Below are positions 35,975 through 46,245 of a stretch of DNA of 64,000 bases, piece by piece. Made by a program: the position numbers and the translations under genes. Position 1 is the first letter of the stretch; the number at the start of each line of letters is the position of its first letter. The notes under the pieces are model-generated. The model made no database searches. It was not told the origin of the DNA and saw only the letters and a program-made list of their open reading frames with translations. This stretch comes from an uncultured Eubacterium sp. (GTDB lineage: Bacteria > Bacillota > Clostridia > Lachnospirales > Lachnospiraceae), in the NCBI GenBank assembly GCA_910584795.1, contig CAJUBZ010000001.1, positions 264,894-328,893 on the forward strand, read 5' to 3'.

Positions 35975-38900
35975 CTAATACTTTTTATCTGAATATTTAA
36001 CTCCAACTGATAATGTTTTTTTTATCGGTACATATAACTTTCCTTTTTTACTTAAGGTTCCCACTTTTATAAAATAGCAAATGTAACTAGTAGTCGTTTT
36101 TTTTACATCCCATACATAAGCATCTACTTTTCCTACAAATCTAACATATCTTCCTTTTTTCTTTTTTACTTTATGTGTCCCCGATGCGTTTGAAGATATC
36201 GTAAAACTATTGCTTAACCCAACGCTTGCTGAAACCGCTTTTGCACTAACACCAAATCCTGCTGAAACAGATGCACTAACCGAATATCCTTTATTCAATG
36301 TTATGGTCTCAAATTCACTTGCCTTATACCACTCTGACAAAACTATGGTAAAATAATCATTTTTTCTTTGTTTATTACTCTTTTTCCAAGAAATTTTTGT
36401 TTGTATTGCTAGCATTAAATTTCCTTCTGGATCTATATTATTTACAGGATTGCAATTACAATAACAATACAAATTATTTTTACTAACCATATTTTCTGCC
36501 ATGTCCAAAAATTTAATATCATCTGCATTCAAAAATCTGCCAACCTCTGCATCATAATATCTACTCTGCAAATAATAGAAACCTGTTTCTTCATCCCTGT
36601 AATATCCTCTGTATGTCAAATGATTAAGCTGATATGGTAATTGACTTGTATATGTTGTATCTGTTATATTTCCCCATGCATCGTAACTATATGTTGCCAC
36701 TTCATAACCATGTGCATCCAGTATTCCTATAATATTTCCCTGAAGATCTTTTTCGTAATAATATCTTCCAAGTGACAGATGTTCATTAGAGCCAATATTA
36801 ATCAACTGATAATACATAAACCCTACTGGACTATCATTCTCATCATACAGATACCATACATCATACGTTTTATTTGTATCTTTTAATATCACTACCTCTC
36901 TTATAAGAGACGAATCATCCCATGTATATTCTACTGATTCCGTGTTGGTCTCTTTATGCGTTCGAAGCCCGTTCTCATTATACGTATAACTCGCAGTTGT
37001 ATTATTACTAAATGTAACCTTATCAAGCTGTCTTCCCCTGCTCCATGCAAATGACATTCCATTGATATAACTAAGTGGATTTCCCATTCCATCATATGTT
37101 ATACTCTGTCCGTTATATGATTTTAACTGATCCTGCCACTGTGCATTATCTCCATCGTCATATGTTAAATATATCGTCTGCTTTGTACTGTTTATCTTGT
37201 TTCCATTTGTATCTAAATCCCAGATATTTTTACTGTGTACATTCGCAGAGTCACCATAATTATATCTGTAAAATTTGCAGTCAACATAATCTTTCTCGGT
37301 AACAAGCCTGTCATGCGGATCATATGTATATTCATAAGCCACATTCTCACCAATGATTATCCGTGTTATGTTCCCCGCATTATCATATACATAATCTATG
37401 GACTTTTCAGAATTATATGCTTCTATTCTATAGTTTCTGCTCGTATTACTGTTTTCTGTTTCTGTTGATGTGAGAATATCAATGTTAAATATGTTAGAAT
37501 GAATCTTACTTTCAGTAATAGCTTTTCCCTCCTCCTTATCAGCTGAGCTCGTATATAAGTCTCCGATATACAGCGTCTTTGTAGTATTGCTGTTATCGTC
37601 ATTTGTCACAAAACTTTCGTTTATATCGGCAGTATCTCCCTTCAGATTTGTAAAAGAATATGATTTATTTGTTGTATATGTTGTAATCTTACTGTTTTCA
37701 TCTTTACTCTCCGTCACTTCAATTGTTTTAGAAAATCCGTCATTTCTTGTAACCACAGAGCCTGTGTCTGTATATGAATATTGATACTGTATCGGATTGT
37801 TAACAGATTTTGTATAATCCACAAAATTAACAAGTTGCCCTTCTTCATCATACTTCAATATATAATCTGCATTTGTTCCATATACATTTGCAACACCATT
37901 TACTGTCTTTGAAAAATAGATTTCTTCTATTTTAGCAATACTATTTGTGTTTGTCACTTCATATTCTGATATTACTTTTTTTACTTTTTGTCCGTTGCCA
38001 TATGTTGTTTCATCTGTATTTTCGTCACTGGCATTACTATGATTTATCGTAGTTGTAACATCATTCTGTATCAGGTTGTAATTTCCCACGTAAAATGATG
38101 ATATATTTCCTGCATCATCATATGACATGTTATACTTTGTACTCTGATCACAAATAAAAGTAACATTATTTTCAGAATCATACGTATATGTCACGCATAT
38201 GACCTGGTCTTCTCCCGTAAGATTGGTATTACTGTCATTCGGTACATAATCCGAATCATATTGCTCCACCATGGCAGTATTATTACCATTTGCATCATAA
38301 AAATATTTTATTTTTTTATTTAAATTTGCATCTCCGTAATCATAATATATCTGCTTTATCTCTCCCCGGTACATATTTGTTATGTAACTTACAGTGACAT
38401 CTCCTTCTGTCATACTGTATTCTTTGTCGTATAAACCTTTATGAACACTTGCTGCATACGCAACATGACTTCTGGTATAACCGTTTGTTCTTCTCGGTGT
38501 ACTATCCCCACTGTCACCTACTCCATCAAAATCGCTATTTGGCAGCCATGGATCCGTCCCTTTCGCATACTCTTCTAAATCTGAAAGACCATCATTATCA
38601 CTATCATTCGTTTCCGTATTTGCCACAGTAGGATTTGTACCTAATGTAAATACCTCATACGAATCAGGAAATCCATCATTATCAGTATCTAAATCATATA
38701 TCTTATTTCCTTCCTCATCGATGCCTGTTTCTGTATTCCACAAAGTTTTAAAATCCCAGATTTCATATCCGTCTTCCAGTCCATCATCATCTGTATCTTT
38801 CACATTTAAGTTATACACTTCGACAACACTATTGCTTTCATCACTTTGAATTGTTTCATCAACATCTTTCTTAAAAGAGCAGATATTACTTAGATACTGG

Positions 38901-40693
38901 GTATCATATTCGCCATACTGGTCTATCTGACCTTCATTTACTGCAACTACTCTGAAATCATATGTTTCTATTCCCGATTCAACATCATATGAAATATTTG
39001 TTTCTGTTGTACAGCCTGCATACTCAAAATGATTATTGTCATTTTTTCTTATATACAAATCATACCGGTCAATATCATCATTATAAGATTCCCACGACAA
39101 TTCTATTTTTTTATTTTCTTCCTCGTAACTTCCCTCAATCTGGAATGTTCCGTCATATGCAGCATTGATATCTTCCACATCTTTATAATTAACAATCAGT
39201 GTCGGTTTCCTTCCTGTCCCATTAGCACTGTTTGTTGCTGACAATCCATAAAACCACAACCAAAAATACTCTGAATTTTCCTGGGGATAAAATGCAATTC
39301 CATAATCATTATTTATCTCTCCTGATGACAGCTTTCTTACCCAGTTGGTAAGCCAAGGCTGAATCGTATCAGAATCATTAGTGATGTTCATATCACATAC
39401 TGACTCGTCTGAAACACTCGGTTTATTATTCCAGGTTGTAGTGTAATAATTCCAATTCTCCGTAATAGGGTAAATCGAAAATTTAGGCGTTCCTGATTTC
39501 GACTCTTTAACCATGTCAAAGTATGAATAAGAAATATATTTACCTTTTAATATATTATGCAGATTTTTAAAACGTACATTTACCTGTGCTCCAGAACCAC
39601 CTGTTCCTGTACCTGAATCAAGATTTGCCAGCATAAATCTGCTTGAACTATCAATAACACTGTTCGCGGAGCCACCAACATTTAATGTTTCTCTGATCTC
39701 AATATTATTCTCACTGTCCCACCATACAGATGGGTCTAATACAACAGGGTATTCTGTCTTTTTATTTTCAAAATATTGCTTTGGCAGCTTATATGTTACA
39801 ATCCATTTCTCATCTCTTTGCTCTACACTTGTTGTTATATCATAATTAAAATTAATGCCTGTATTATCATTTAAAAATGGCGAACTGATATATGCAACAA
39901 TTTTATTATTGGTGTTGCTTATAACATAAATCTGATTTGTATCTTTTGAATACTCAAGATATAAGTTTGGCATTTTAAACTCGTATGAAACATCATACTT
40001 TTTCGGCTTTCTCTCAAATATAACATTTTCTTTTATTCCGTTATTTTCTGAAATGAATTCATATACTATATTTTCTTTTTTATATTTGACACGATCTGTT
40101 TTTGTGAGTTTCACATCAGGTGCATTTCTCTGTTCTGTTTTGGTATTTTCGTTATCTGTTATTTTTTCATTCTGTATTTCCGCTACTTTAGCATCTATTT
40201 TCTCATCTGCTGTATCATAAACAGGTGTAAAACTTATCACATTGCCGCCCTTAGTAAGCACAACCGGCGTATCATCATCCAGTTCTTCCGGAATATACTG
40301 CTTGCAGTCCCCTGCAGTATTTACGTATGCATATTCATCTGCTTTTGCAAAACTTTTCTTTTTTACAATAATATCATTCTTATTTTCTATGAGTGAACTG
40401 TCATATTTCAGCAGTTTTCCGTTCTTTTTATACCGGATATCTTCACTAAAAATTTCCAATTGCTTCGAGCCGTCACTCATCAAATAAGTATTGGAATTTT
40501 CCGTCCTTTCATCTGTCAGTTCTTTTACAACTGTCAGTTCCTTCTTTTTACTTTTTTCTACTGTTTCTGTTTTCTGGGTTGCATAAACTGACTCTGCCAT
40601 CATGTCCAGGCCAAGTCCTGTTACCGACATTGTTATCACAAGAATTAATGACAATGTTCTTCTGAATACTTTTTTGTTTACTTTGTGTTTCAT
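35975..40693 (-). CDS. Secreted Rhs/WapA-like giant protein with unique C-terminal tip
   Basis: 1572 aa. Signal peptide (about 1-38), adhesin-like region, DNRLRE-type beta domain (about 334-511), FN3-like segment (520-600), Ca-binding thrombospondin type 3 repeats (about 630-731: DTDDDGLEDG, DTDNDGFPDS, DSDNDGLSDL), Rhs/YD repeats (about 800-1364) and the conserved Rhs core (GYYRDEETGFYYLQSRYYD, ending NIDPEG at 1424). The last 148 residues are the variable tip, where polymorphic toxins carry their effector. The tip is Lys-rich and has a long alternating Ser/Val/Ala/Gly strand pattern (SVSASVSAGFGVSAKAVSA); no nuclease or protease motif was seen. GGGAGGAG precedes the ATG. Layout matches Bacillus WapA. 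Toxicity is inference. Confidence 0.85.
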   Translation of the reverse strand: MKHKVNKKVFRRTLSLILVITMSVTGLGLDMMAESVYATQKTETVEKSKKKELTVVKELTDERTENSNTYLMSDGSKQLEIFSEDIRYKKNGKLLKYDSSLIENKNDIIVKKKSFAKADEYAYVNTAGDCKQYIPEELDDDTPVVLTKGGNVISFTPVYDTADEKIDAKVAEIQNEKITDNENTKTEQRNAPDVKLTKTDRVKYKKENIVYEFISENNGIKENVIFERKPKKYDVSYEFKMPNLYLEYSKDTNQIYVISNTNNKIVAYISSPFLNDNTGINFNYDITTSVEQRDEKWIVTYKLPKQYFENKKTEYPVVLDPSVWWDSENNIEIRETLNVGGSANSVIDSSSRFMLANLDSGTGTGGSGAQVNVRFKNLHNILKGKYISYSYFDMVKESKSGTPKFSIYPITENWNYYTTTWNNKPSVSDESVCDMNITNDSDTIQPWLTNWVRKLSSGEINNDYGIAFYPQENSEYFWLWFYGLSATNSANGTGRKPTLIVNYKDVEDINAAYDGTFQIEGSYEEENKKIELSWESYNDDIDRYDLYIRKNDNNHFEYAGCTTETNISYDVESGIETYDFRVVAVNEGQIDQYGEYDTQYLSNICSFKKDVDETIQSDESNSVVEVYNLNVKDTDDDGLEDGYEIWDFKTLWNTETGIDEEGNKIYDLDTDNDGFPDSYEVFTLGTNPTVANTETNDSDNDGLSDLEEYAKGTDPWLPNSDFDGVGDSGDSTPRRTNGYTRSHVAYAASVHKGLYDKEYSMTEGDVTVSYITNMYRGEIKQIYYDYGDANLNKKIKYFYDANGNNTAMVEQYDSDYVPNDSNTNLTGEDQVICVTYTYDSENNVTFICDQSTKYNMSYDDAGNISSFYVGNYNLIQNDVTTTINHSNASDENTDETTYGNGQKVKKVISEYEVTNTNSIAKIEEIYFSKTVNGVANVYGTNADYILKYDEEGQLVNFVDYTKSVNNPIQYQYSYTDTGSVVTRNDGFSKTIEVTESKDENSKITTYTTNKSYSFTNLKGDTADINESFVTNDDNSNTTKTLYIGDLYTSSADKEEGKAITESKIHSNIFNIDILTSTETENSNTSRNYRIEAYNSEKSIDYVYDNAGNITRIIIGENVAYEYTYDPHDRLVTEKDYVDCKFYRYNYGDSANVHSKNIWDLDTNGNKINSTKQTIYLTYDDGDNAQWQDQLKSYNGQSITYDGMGNPLSYINGMSFAWSRGRQLDKVTFSNNTTASYTYNENGLRTHKETNTESVEYTWDDSSLIREVVILKDTNKTYDVWYLYDENDSPVGFMYYQLINIGSNEHLSLGRYYYEKDLQGNIIGILDAHGYEVATYSYDAWGNITDTTYTSQLPYQLNHLTYRGYYRDEETGFYYLQSRYYDAEVGRFLNADDIKFLDMAENMVSKNNLYCYCNCNPVNNIDPEGNLMLAIQTKISWKKSNKQRKNDYFTIVLSEWYKASEFETITLNKGYSVSASVSAGFGVSAKAVSASVGLSNSFTISSNASGTHKVKKKKGRYVRFVGKVDAYVWDVKKTTTSYICYFIKVGTLSKKGKLYVPIKKTLSVGVKYSDKKY

Positions 40694-41205
40694 AAACCTT
40701 CTCCTCCCTTTTTACTATTCGTTTTCGTTTTACAACAAAGAGTTCGCTTGCGAACTCTTTCGCGAGGCGCGGGTTCGTAAGAACAACTACCTTTTCGCGC
40801 CTCTGCGATCCCTGCGGAGCTTTTTATTATATAGGAATTGCAGAGCAATTTCCTATATAATAAAACAAACGCACCGAACTTCTATTACTGCTTCAGAAGT
40901 TTGATGCGTTATGCTTTCTAATTATGTATTTTTCATCCTTTTTTCGTCCGCCCAATATCTATCTTCAGTCTATTATTTTCTCGGATTTTTTTCAAGAATT
41001 TTCTACTTATTTATACAAATTTATAACAAATGGTATGTAATATTTCTTCTTTTCTTAACAATTAGTTATACTTTAATAATCGATAAGATTCATCCGCATA
41101 ATAGAATAAAGGAAGTTCAGAGAAGTTTCCTATAGAATAAAAAAGATTCAAAGAACTGCTCATAGTCCTTTGAACCTCTTTATATGACTAAACTATTATC
41201 CCCTC
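40694..41205. other. Hairpin-rich 512-nt region between the carrier protein gene and rhs
   Basis: No gene. Four strong hairpins stand in line: 40737-40760 (10-bp stem), 40761-40807 (GC-rich GAGGCGCG arms with inner GTTC-GTAA-GAAC hairpin), 40822-40865 (about 20-bp stem) and 40868-40910 (two-part stem AACGCA and AACTTCT). A shorter, related hairpin lies at about 41107-41140; both it and 40822-40865 read AGGAA, four bases, AGAG, then TTTCCTATA and AATAAAA. The cluster would form the 5' leader of rhs, or may be a small non-coding mobile or REP-like element. The remaining part is plain AT-rich sequence. Confidence 0.6.
41139..41177 (-). terminator. Terminator after the carrier protein gene
   Basis: 41144-41156 pairs with 41165-41177 (13 positions, G-U pairs allowed), followed by TTTTTT on the minus strand. 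It ends the importer-acylation gene run. Confidence 0.75.
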
Positions 41206-41427
41206 TTACTGAAGACGTTCAATCATTTCTACTAATGTGTCGATGTTTTCGAAATTTTCTTCTGTCTTTTCTTCCATTGTGATTTCGATATCAAACTTAT
41301 CTTCTAACTCAGCGATAAGTGCAATGATATCCATAGAATCCAAATCTTCCGGAAGATTCATATCTTCATCTTCTACATCAATATCCGGAACAATCATCTC
41401 TAAAATTTCAATTACTTCATCTCTCAT
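41206..41427 (-). CDS. Acyl carrier protein-like (phosphopantetheine carrier)
   Basis: 73-aa acidic four-helix carrier. The phosphopantetheine serine lies in DLDSMDII. It is more like the free-standing ACP/DltC type than the fatty acid ACP (which reads GADSLDT). Preceded by AGAGG, 99 nt behind the acyl-AMP ligase. Expected to receive the acyl group from that ligase and present it to the MBOAT enzyme, as DltC does for D-alanine. The identity of the acyl group is unknown. Confidence 0.85.
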   Translation of the reverse strand: MRDEVIEILEMIVPDIDVEDEDMNLPEDLDSMDIIALIAELEDKFDIEITMEEKTEENFENIDTLVEMIERLQ

Positions 41428-41526
41428 AATTAGCCTCTTTCTTTTTCATATTTATTTTATATGTTTACCATATAATTACTGATTATTTATCATAAGTTTT
41501 TCAGACTTAAATTTTCTTGTGTCTTT

Positions 41527-43029
41527 TTATTTTCCTTCATTTAATGCTTTTAATTCTTTTCTAATAATCTTTCCATTAAATGTTCTTGGAATCTCATTTA
41601 TTATCTCAAAATTTTTCGGAACTTTCAAGGACTCTAACTTAGATAACATATATTTTGACAGTTCTTTTTGATTAAATTCATAGCCATCATTTAATGCAAC
41701 AAAAAGTTTTGGCGCTTCTCCAGTAATCTCATCCGGAATTGGAATACATGCACAATCCTTAATCATCTCGTGCTTCATCACCACTTCTTCAATCTCTGTT
41801 GGTGCAATTTTGATTCCACCCATATTGATGACATCACCCTGTCTGCCTAAAAGATATACTAACCCATCATCGCCTAAATATCCTAAGTCGTTTGTATATA
41901 CTACACCCTGTTCATCCATAACTTCTGCAGTAATTTCCGGCTCTTTATAGTAGCCTCTCATGTTCATACCACCTTGAAATGCCAGAATTCCCGGACTTTC
42001 TAAGGAAGCTTCTACACGATTTCTGTTATCATCTACAAATAAAATTTCTGTATTTACAGTTGTTCTTCCAATACATTTCTTTTTGTCACCGTATTTACTG
42101 AATTCTAAAATAACTGTACAGCCTGATTCTGTCGCTCCATAGGTATTATATAACCTCGTTGTAGGAAACATTTTTGTCAGAATCTCTTTATTTGTTTCTG
42201 ACAATGGTGCAGAACCTAACTGAATGTAATGGAACTGATGATCATAAGTTGCAAATCTGTCTTTGGCAAACTTTAAAACCTGCTCTAAGATTGCAGGAAC
42301 AAAAGTAATCGCAGTAATTTTATAATTGTCCAGTAATTTGAAGAAATCTTCTACAAACTTAATTCCATCTGTTAACACTATGGAACTTCCGTTATATATC
42401 GCTCCATAAGTTCTTCTGATAGCCAGAGAATGATTGATTGGAGTGGTAATTAATTCTACCTCGTCCTTTCCCATTTCCACGCTGTCCATAACGTTCTGTG
42501 CGATAAAAATATCACATCCGTATGTCACTTCAATACCTTTAGACTTACCGGTTGTTCCTGTGGTAAATAAAATCTCTGATAATTCATCTGCCTTTGGAAA
42601 TTCAAAGTCAACCAGCTCTATTGGATGTTCTTCATCCTGAACTGCCTTAAACAGTTCCTTCAAACTGATATTATTCACTGATTCATTCTTTACTGCTTTA
42701 TCAGCTAAATATATATTCGAATCAACGAAATCCATAATTTCCAATATTCTGTCATCCTTAATTGCTTTTTCTAAAGGACAGACAGCTCCACCTGCCAGCT
42801 GTACTCCAAATACACCTAACAGAAATTCTACTTTCTGGGCTCCTCTGATAACAACCATGTCACCCTTTTTCACACCTTTATCTTTAAGATATACAGCAGC
42901 TCTTTGTACCATTGTCCAGAATTCATGATAAGTTGCTTTATTCTTTTTATCTCCTACACACAGTTTATCCGGTGTTATCTCTGCATTCAACTTTAATGCT
43001 TCGACAATTGAGACTACACTTTTATCCAT
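41527..43029 (-). CDS. Acyl-AMP ligase (ANL superfamily), DltA position in a dlt-like set
   Basis: 500-aa adenylate-forming enzyme with the core motifs: LFTTGTTGKSKGIEV (ATP loop), YNTYGATESG, TNDLGYLGDDGLVY, GRQGDVINMGG hinge and the catalytic lysine in RTFNGKIIRKEL. It reads closer to acyl-CoA synthetase/aryl-acid ligases than to D-alanine ligase DltA, so the activated acid may not be D-alanine. AGGAGGATATT precedes the ATG, 13 nt after the MBOAT gene. Predicted to adenylate a carboxylic acid and load it on the adjacent carrier. Confidence 0.85.
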   Translation of the reverse strand: MDKSVVSIVEALKLNAEITPDKLCVGDKKNKATYHEFWTMVQRAAVYLKDKGVKKGDMVVIRGAQKVEFLLGVFGVQLAGGAVCPLEKAIKDDRILEIMDFVDSNIYLADKAVKNESVNNISLKELFKAVQDEEHPIELVDFEFPKADELSEILFTTGTTGKSKGIEVTYGCDIFIAQNVMDSVEMGKDEVELITTPINHSLAIRRTYGAIYNGSSIVLTDGIKFVEDFFKLLDNYKITAITFVPAILEQVLKFAKDRFATYDHQFHYIQLGSAPLSETNKEILTKMFPTTRLYNTYGATESGCTVILEFSKYGDKKKCIGRTTVNTEILFVDDNRNRVEASLESPGILAFQGGMNMRGYYKEPEITAEVMDEQGVVYTNDLGYLGDDGLVYLLGRQGDVINMGGIKIAPTEIEEVVMKHEMIKDCACIPIPDEITGEAPKLFVALNDGYEFNQKELSKYMLSKLESLKVPKNFEIINEIPRTFNGKIIRKELKALNEGK

Positions 43030-43042
43030 AATATCCTCCTAA

Positions 43043-44653
43043 TTAGAACTGACCATATACAAAGGCTCCTGCATTATAACCTGCACCATATATACCAAAT
43101 ATGATAATTCCAAAAATTAATCCAAAATACAAAATCCATCTGAATATAAGATTCTGTTCACAAACAACATCTCTGATACCTTTGTCTTCTTTTGCAAACT
43201 TTTCCTGCAACATACTAACTGCCCAGACAAGTGCAATTAATATCAGCGACAATGTAAATCCATGTCTGTCAAGTCCAAAAGAATATAAACTTTCATCCCA
43301 GAGAGTATGAAGTCCAAAGTTTCTAAGATCGAATGTTCTCTTGATAATTATGACTGCCTGTGTAAATCCTGCTGTAGATACGAAGAAGATTCTGCCAATC
43401 GCAGACAGGAAAAAGGTTCTTATCATTCGAAACAAATTAAATGAGAAACATTCTGTATTAATATGCAGTGCCTTATTTAACTTCTGAATCGGCACTTCAA
43501 ATACTGCACCTAATATAATCAATATTCCGTGGTATATTCCCCAGAAAATGTAACACATCGCTGCCCCATGCCATGTTCCGGTTACCAGCCAGACGCATGC
43601 TGCCGGTATCACGGTTGAAAAAGCTCTGGATGCCTGATTGCCCCATTTCTTTCTTGTAAATCTGTTAATCGACTTACAGAGTCTGGACATTGATACCGGA
43701 TAAAGCAGGTAATCTTTAAACCACGCACCAAGAGTGATATGCCATCTTCTCCAGAATTCCGGCATATCTTTTGAAAAGTATGGATGCCAGAAATTTCTTT
43801 CCAGCTCAATTCCAAAAATCTGCGACACACCACGTGCAATATCCATGCAACCTGTCCAGTCTAAATATAACTGCATGGAAAAGAATATAATTGCCAGAAC
43901 TAATGGTAATCCTGTCACCTCATCCCATTTGGAATAAACGCCATTTGCAAAAATAGCCAGTCGGTCTGCAATAACCATCTTCTGGAAATATCCCCAAAGC
44001 ATTAAAAGCAAGCCCTTTTTTACTCTCTCATAGTTAAATCTATGTCTTTCTGAGAACTGTTCTGCCAGTTTATTATATCTTCCTATCGGTCCCTGAATAA
44101 TATGTGGGAAATACGAAGTAAATAACGCAAACTTTAACAGATTCTTTTCTGCTCTATATCGCTTCCAATAAATATCCAGAATGTAACCAACTGCCATAAA
44201 AGTATAAAATGATATACCAAGTGGTAAAACAAAATCAAATGTCTTTGACCAGTCAATTCCAAATCTTGCCAATATTCCCGATACACCACTCAAAGCAAAA
44301 TCTGCATACTTTATAACACACAACATACCAATATTGATAAAGAAATCTAGCAGTAACCAGCGTTTTCTTCTCTTGGTGTACTTCTTTTTTATTAACTTTT
44401 TCTCATCTTTCGACAACTCATTTTCTGCAATAAATTTCTTTTCACTATCATGCAGAGCCTGAATTCTTCTTGCAAAAAGATATGTCGTTATAGATGTTAC
44501 AATTATAAAAACAATATATTTTGGTCCGGAAAACAAGTAAAACACAATACTTGCCAGCAATAACAATACCCACTGGCATTTTCTAAACAGAGTAAAGTAT
44601 AATGCTGCAACCAAAAATACAAATACTAAAAAACTTAAACTTGTAAATATCAT
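43043..44653 (-). CDS. MBOAT-family membrane O-acyltransferase (DltB/AlgI-like)
   Basis: 536-aa polytopic enzyme. The MBOAT histidine is in VTGTWHGAAMCYIFWG; the other family blocks are ISFYTFMAVGYILDIYW, FPHIIQGPIGRYNKL and the motif around FWRRWHITLGAWFKDYLLYP. Transfers acyl groups across or at the membrane onto surface polymers. ATG overlaps the upstream SGNH gene stop by four bases (ATGA), so the two are coupled, like DltB with DltD. The acceptor is unknown; exopolysaccharide, teichoic acid or wall glycan are possible. Confidence 0.9.
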   Translation of the reverse strand: MIFTSLSFLVFVFLVAALYFTLFRKCQWVLLLLASIVFYLFSGPKYIVFIIVTSITTYLFARRIQALHDSEKKFIAENELSKDEKKLIKKKYTKRRKRWLLLDFFINIGMLCVIKYADFALSGVSGILARFGIDWSKTFDFVLPLGISFYTFMAVGYILDIYWKRYRAEKNLLKFALFTSYFPHIIQGPIGRYNKLAEQFSERHRFNYERVKKGLLLMLWGYFQKMVIADRLAIFANGVYSKWDEVTGLPLVLAIIFFSMQLYLDWTGCMDIARGVSQIFGIELERNFWHPYFSKDMPEFWRRWHITLGAWFKDYLLYPVSMSRLCKSINRFTRKKWGNQASRAFSTVIPAACVWLVTGTWHGAAMCYIFWGIYHGILIILGAVFEVPIQKLNKALHINTECFSFNLFRMIRTFFLSAIGRIFFVSTAGFTQAVIIIKRTFDLRNFGLHTLWDESLYSFGLDRHGFTLSLILIALVWAVSMLQEKFAKEDKGIRDVVCEQNLIFRWILYFGLIFGIIIFGIYGAGYNAGAFVYGQF

Positions 44654-46227
44654 CCTTTACCCTTTCTACCTATACTGACACTACCATATGAATTATTTTT
44701 CAAACAAACAGTATCCACCACTTTTTTACTCTTTTTATTGTAAACTACAATATTCATCAAGTCTTCATACACATCGCCACAGTTATTATTATTGATTCTT
44801 ACAGAACACACTCCCCCTGCCACGTCAACCGCATAAGATGTTCCATCACTGAATCGTCCACCTTCATGAATCGTCTTGGTAGTATATCTGTCCTGCTCAA
44901 CCAATGTGTTGATAATCTTATCTCCATCTAAATTATCCGACACAAATGTGATGTTATTTCCATATTCAGATTCATGGAAAAACATATCTGTATTAACATT
45001 TAATTTTTTTAACAGCTTAATCTGATTTTCTGAAAAATTCATTTTTCCACACTCAGAACCTGCTGTTAAAATCACTGAGTAATCCTTATCATTAATTGCT
45101 TCTAGATAATTATCCAGATTTCTGTTCATAGATAGTTCAGAACTCTTAATCTCTAAGTGATACTTGTCCATTTCACTTTCAAAGTGTGCTTTTACCGCTG
45201 ACTCACCTTTTTTATAGTTTGTAAGTTCATAATTTTTGTCAAGATAATCGCCCAGATATGACGTAACCTTTTTTGCACCGATAATGTTCATATGAATTGA
45301 ATCAGCACCATCTTCTGAGAAATCAAGCCCCATTTTATCCCGAACTGATTTCAGATTCATATCCAGATACTTCACACCTGCTTCTTTTGCAATGTTATTG
45401 ACATAATTATACTTCTTTACACTCCATGTAGTGTCTGGAGTACGAAGCAGAACAAGCTCTATATTGTTTTCTTTTGCAAATTCCGCAATTCTCTTAACAT
45501 ATGATTTATTCGTCGCATTATAGTCACTGGTTTCTACAACTTCTTTGTCAAATCCATCATAATCTCCTGCAGCGTCTGCAGCCTGATCATATGTTGAACC
45601 ATATCTAAATATATCTGCTAACGCAGCATATCCCTTCGTTTCAGATTTATTTTTTCCTAAAACAAAATTATAGTCATCATAATCCAGTTCTGACCATCTT
45701 GTGTGATAAAGAGATAATGGGAACAGGTATTCCCATAAGTCTGTTTCTTCTACGTCTTCTGAATATTTACTGGAATTTACAGTCTCTACAGCGTACTGTA
45801 ACTTATTTAATCCCAGATGCATATAATCATAAGACTTTCTTGCCTTTGTTTCTAACTTATCACTCTTTCTTCCTAATGTTTTCACTTCTACCACAATTAC
45901 TTTTGGTTTCTGTGTCTTCAAAGACTCTTTTACCCAGAAAAATGTACCACTCATAGTTTGTGAAATTACTCCCAGATTGTAGGAAGAAATTCCATGTTCG
46001 TTGTACAGCTGAAATGGATCAATTGCAGCCGCCATAACACTGGAACCATAAAACAAAACATCTGTGCTGTTTTTTTCTAATTCATAAAAACTTACATCTG
46101 TCTTTGATGACTGCCATCTATCTTCTATCCATTTCGGTTTAAATAAACTATTAATACATCCAAGTAAAAGTGCAAACACAAGAACAAAAGATATAATTTT
46201 TATCGATATTTTAACTTTTCTTTTCAT
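44650..46227 (-). CDS. Membrane-anchored SGNH-type protein, DltD/AlgJ-like partner of MBOAT
   Basis: 525 aa: one N-terminal helix (about 6-27), then an extracellular SGNH-like domain with block I FYGSSVMAAAIDPF and a C-terminal DSIHMNIIGAKK (Asp-x-x-His of block V). After about residue 330 follows an extra domain of about 190 residues with alternating beta strands (YSVILTAGSECGKMNF) not found in DltD. DltD and AlgJ/AlgX proteins work with MBOATs in acylating surface glycans. GGAG lies 10 nt ahead of the ATG, 18 nt after the ABC ATPase gene. Confidence 0.75.
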   Translation of the reverse strand: MKRKVKISIKIISFVLVFALLLGCINSLFKPKWIEDRWQSSKTDVSFYELEKNSTDVLFYGSSVMAAAIDPFQLYNEHGISSYNLGVISQTMSGTFFWVKESLKTQKPKVIVVEVKTLGRKSDKLETKARKSYDYMHLGLNKLQYAVETVNSSKYSEDVEETDLWEYLFPLSLYHTRWSELDYDDYNFVLGKNKSETKGYAALADIFRYGSTYDQAADAAGDYDGFDKEVVETSDYNATNKSYVKRIAEFAKENNIELVLLRTPDTTWSVKKYNYVNNIAKEAGVKYLDMNLKSVRDKMGLDFSEDGADSIHMNIIGAKKVTSYLGDYLDKNYELTNYKKGESAVKAHFESEMDKYHLEIKSSELSMNRNLDNYLEAINDKDYSVILTAGSECGKMNFSENQIKLLKKLNVNTDMFFHESEYGNNITFVSDNLDGDKIINTLVEQDRYTTKTIHEGGRFSDGTSYAVDVAGGVCSVRINNNNCGDVYEDLMNIVVYNKKSKKVVDTVCLKNNSYGSVSIGRKGKG

Positions 46228-46245
46228 GTAACTTACACTCCAAAT

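Noticed and set aside
41206..46227. Naming the four genes dltA-dltD
   Set aside because: The ligase motifs are closer to acyl/aryl acid ligases, the gene order differs from dltABCD and the SGNH protein has an extra domain, so D-alanine specificity is not supported.
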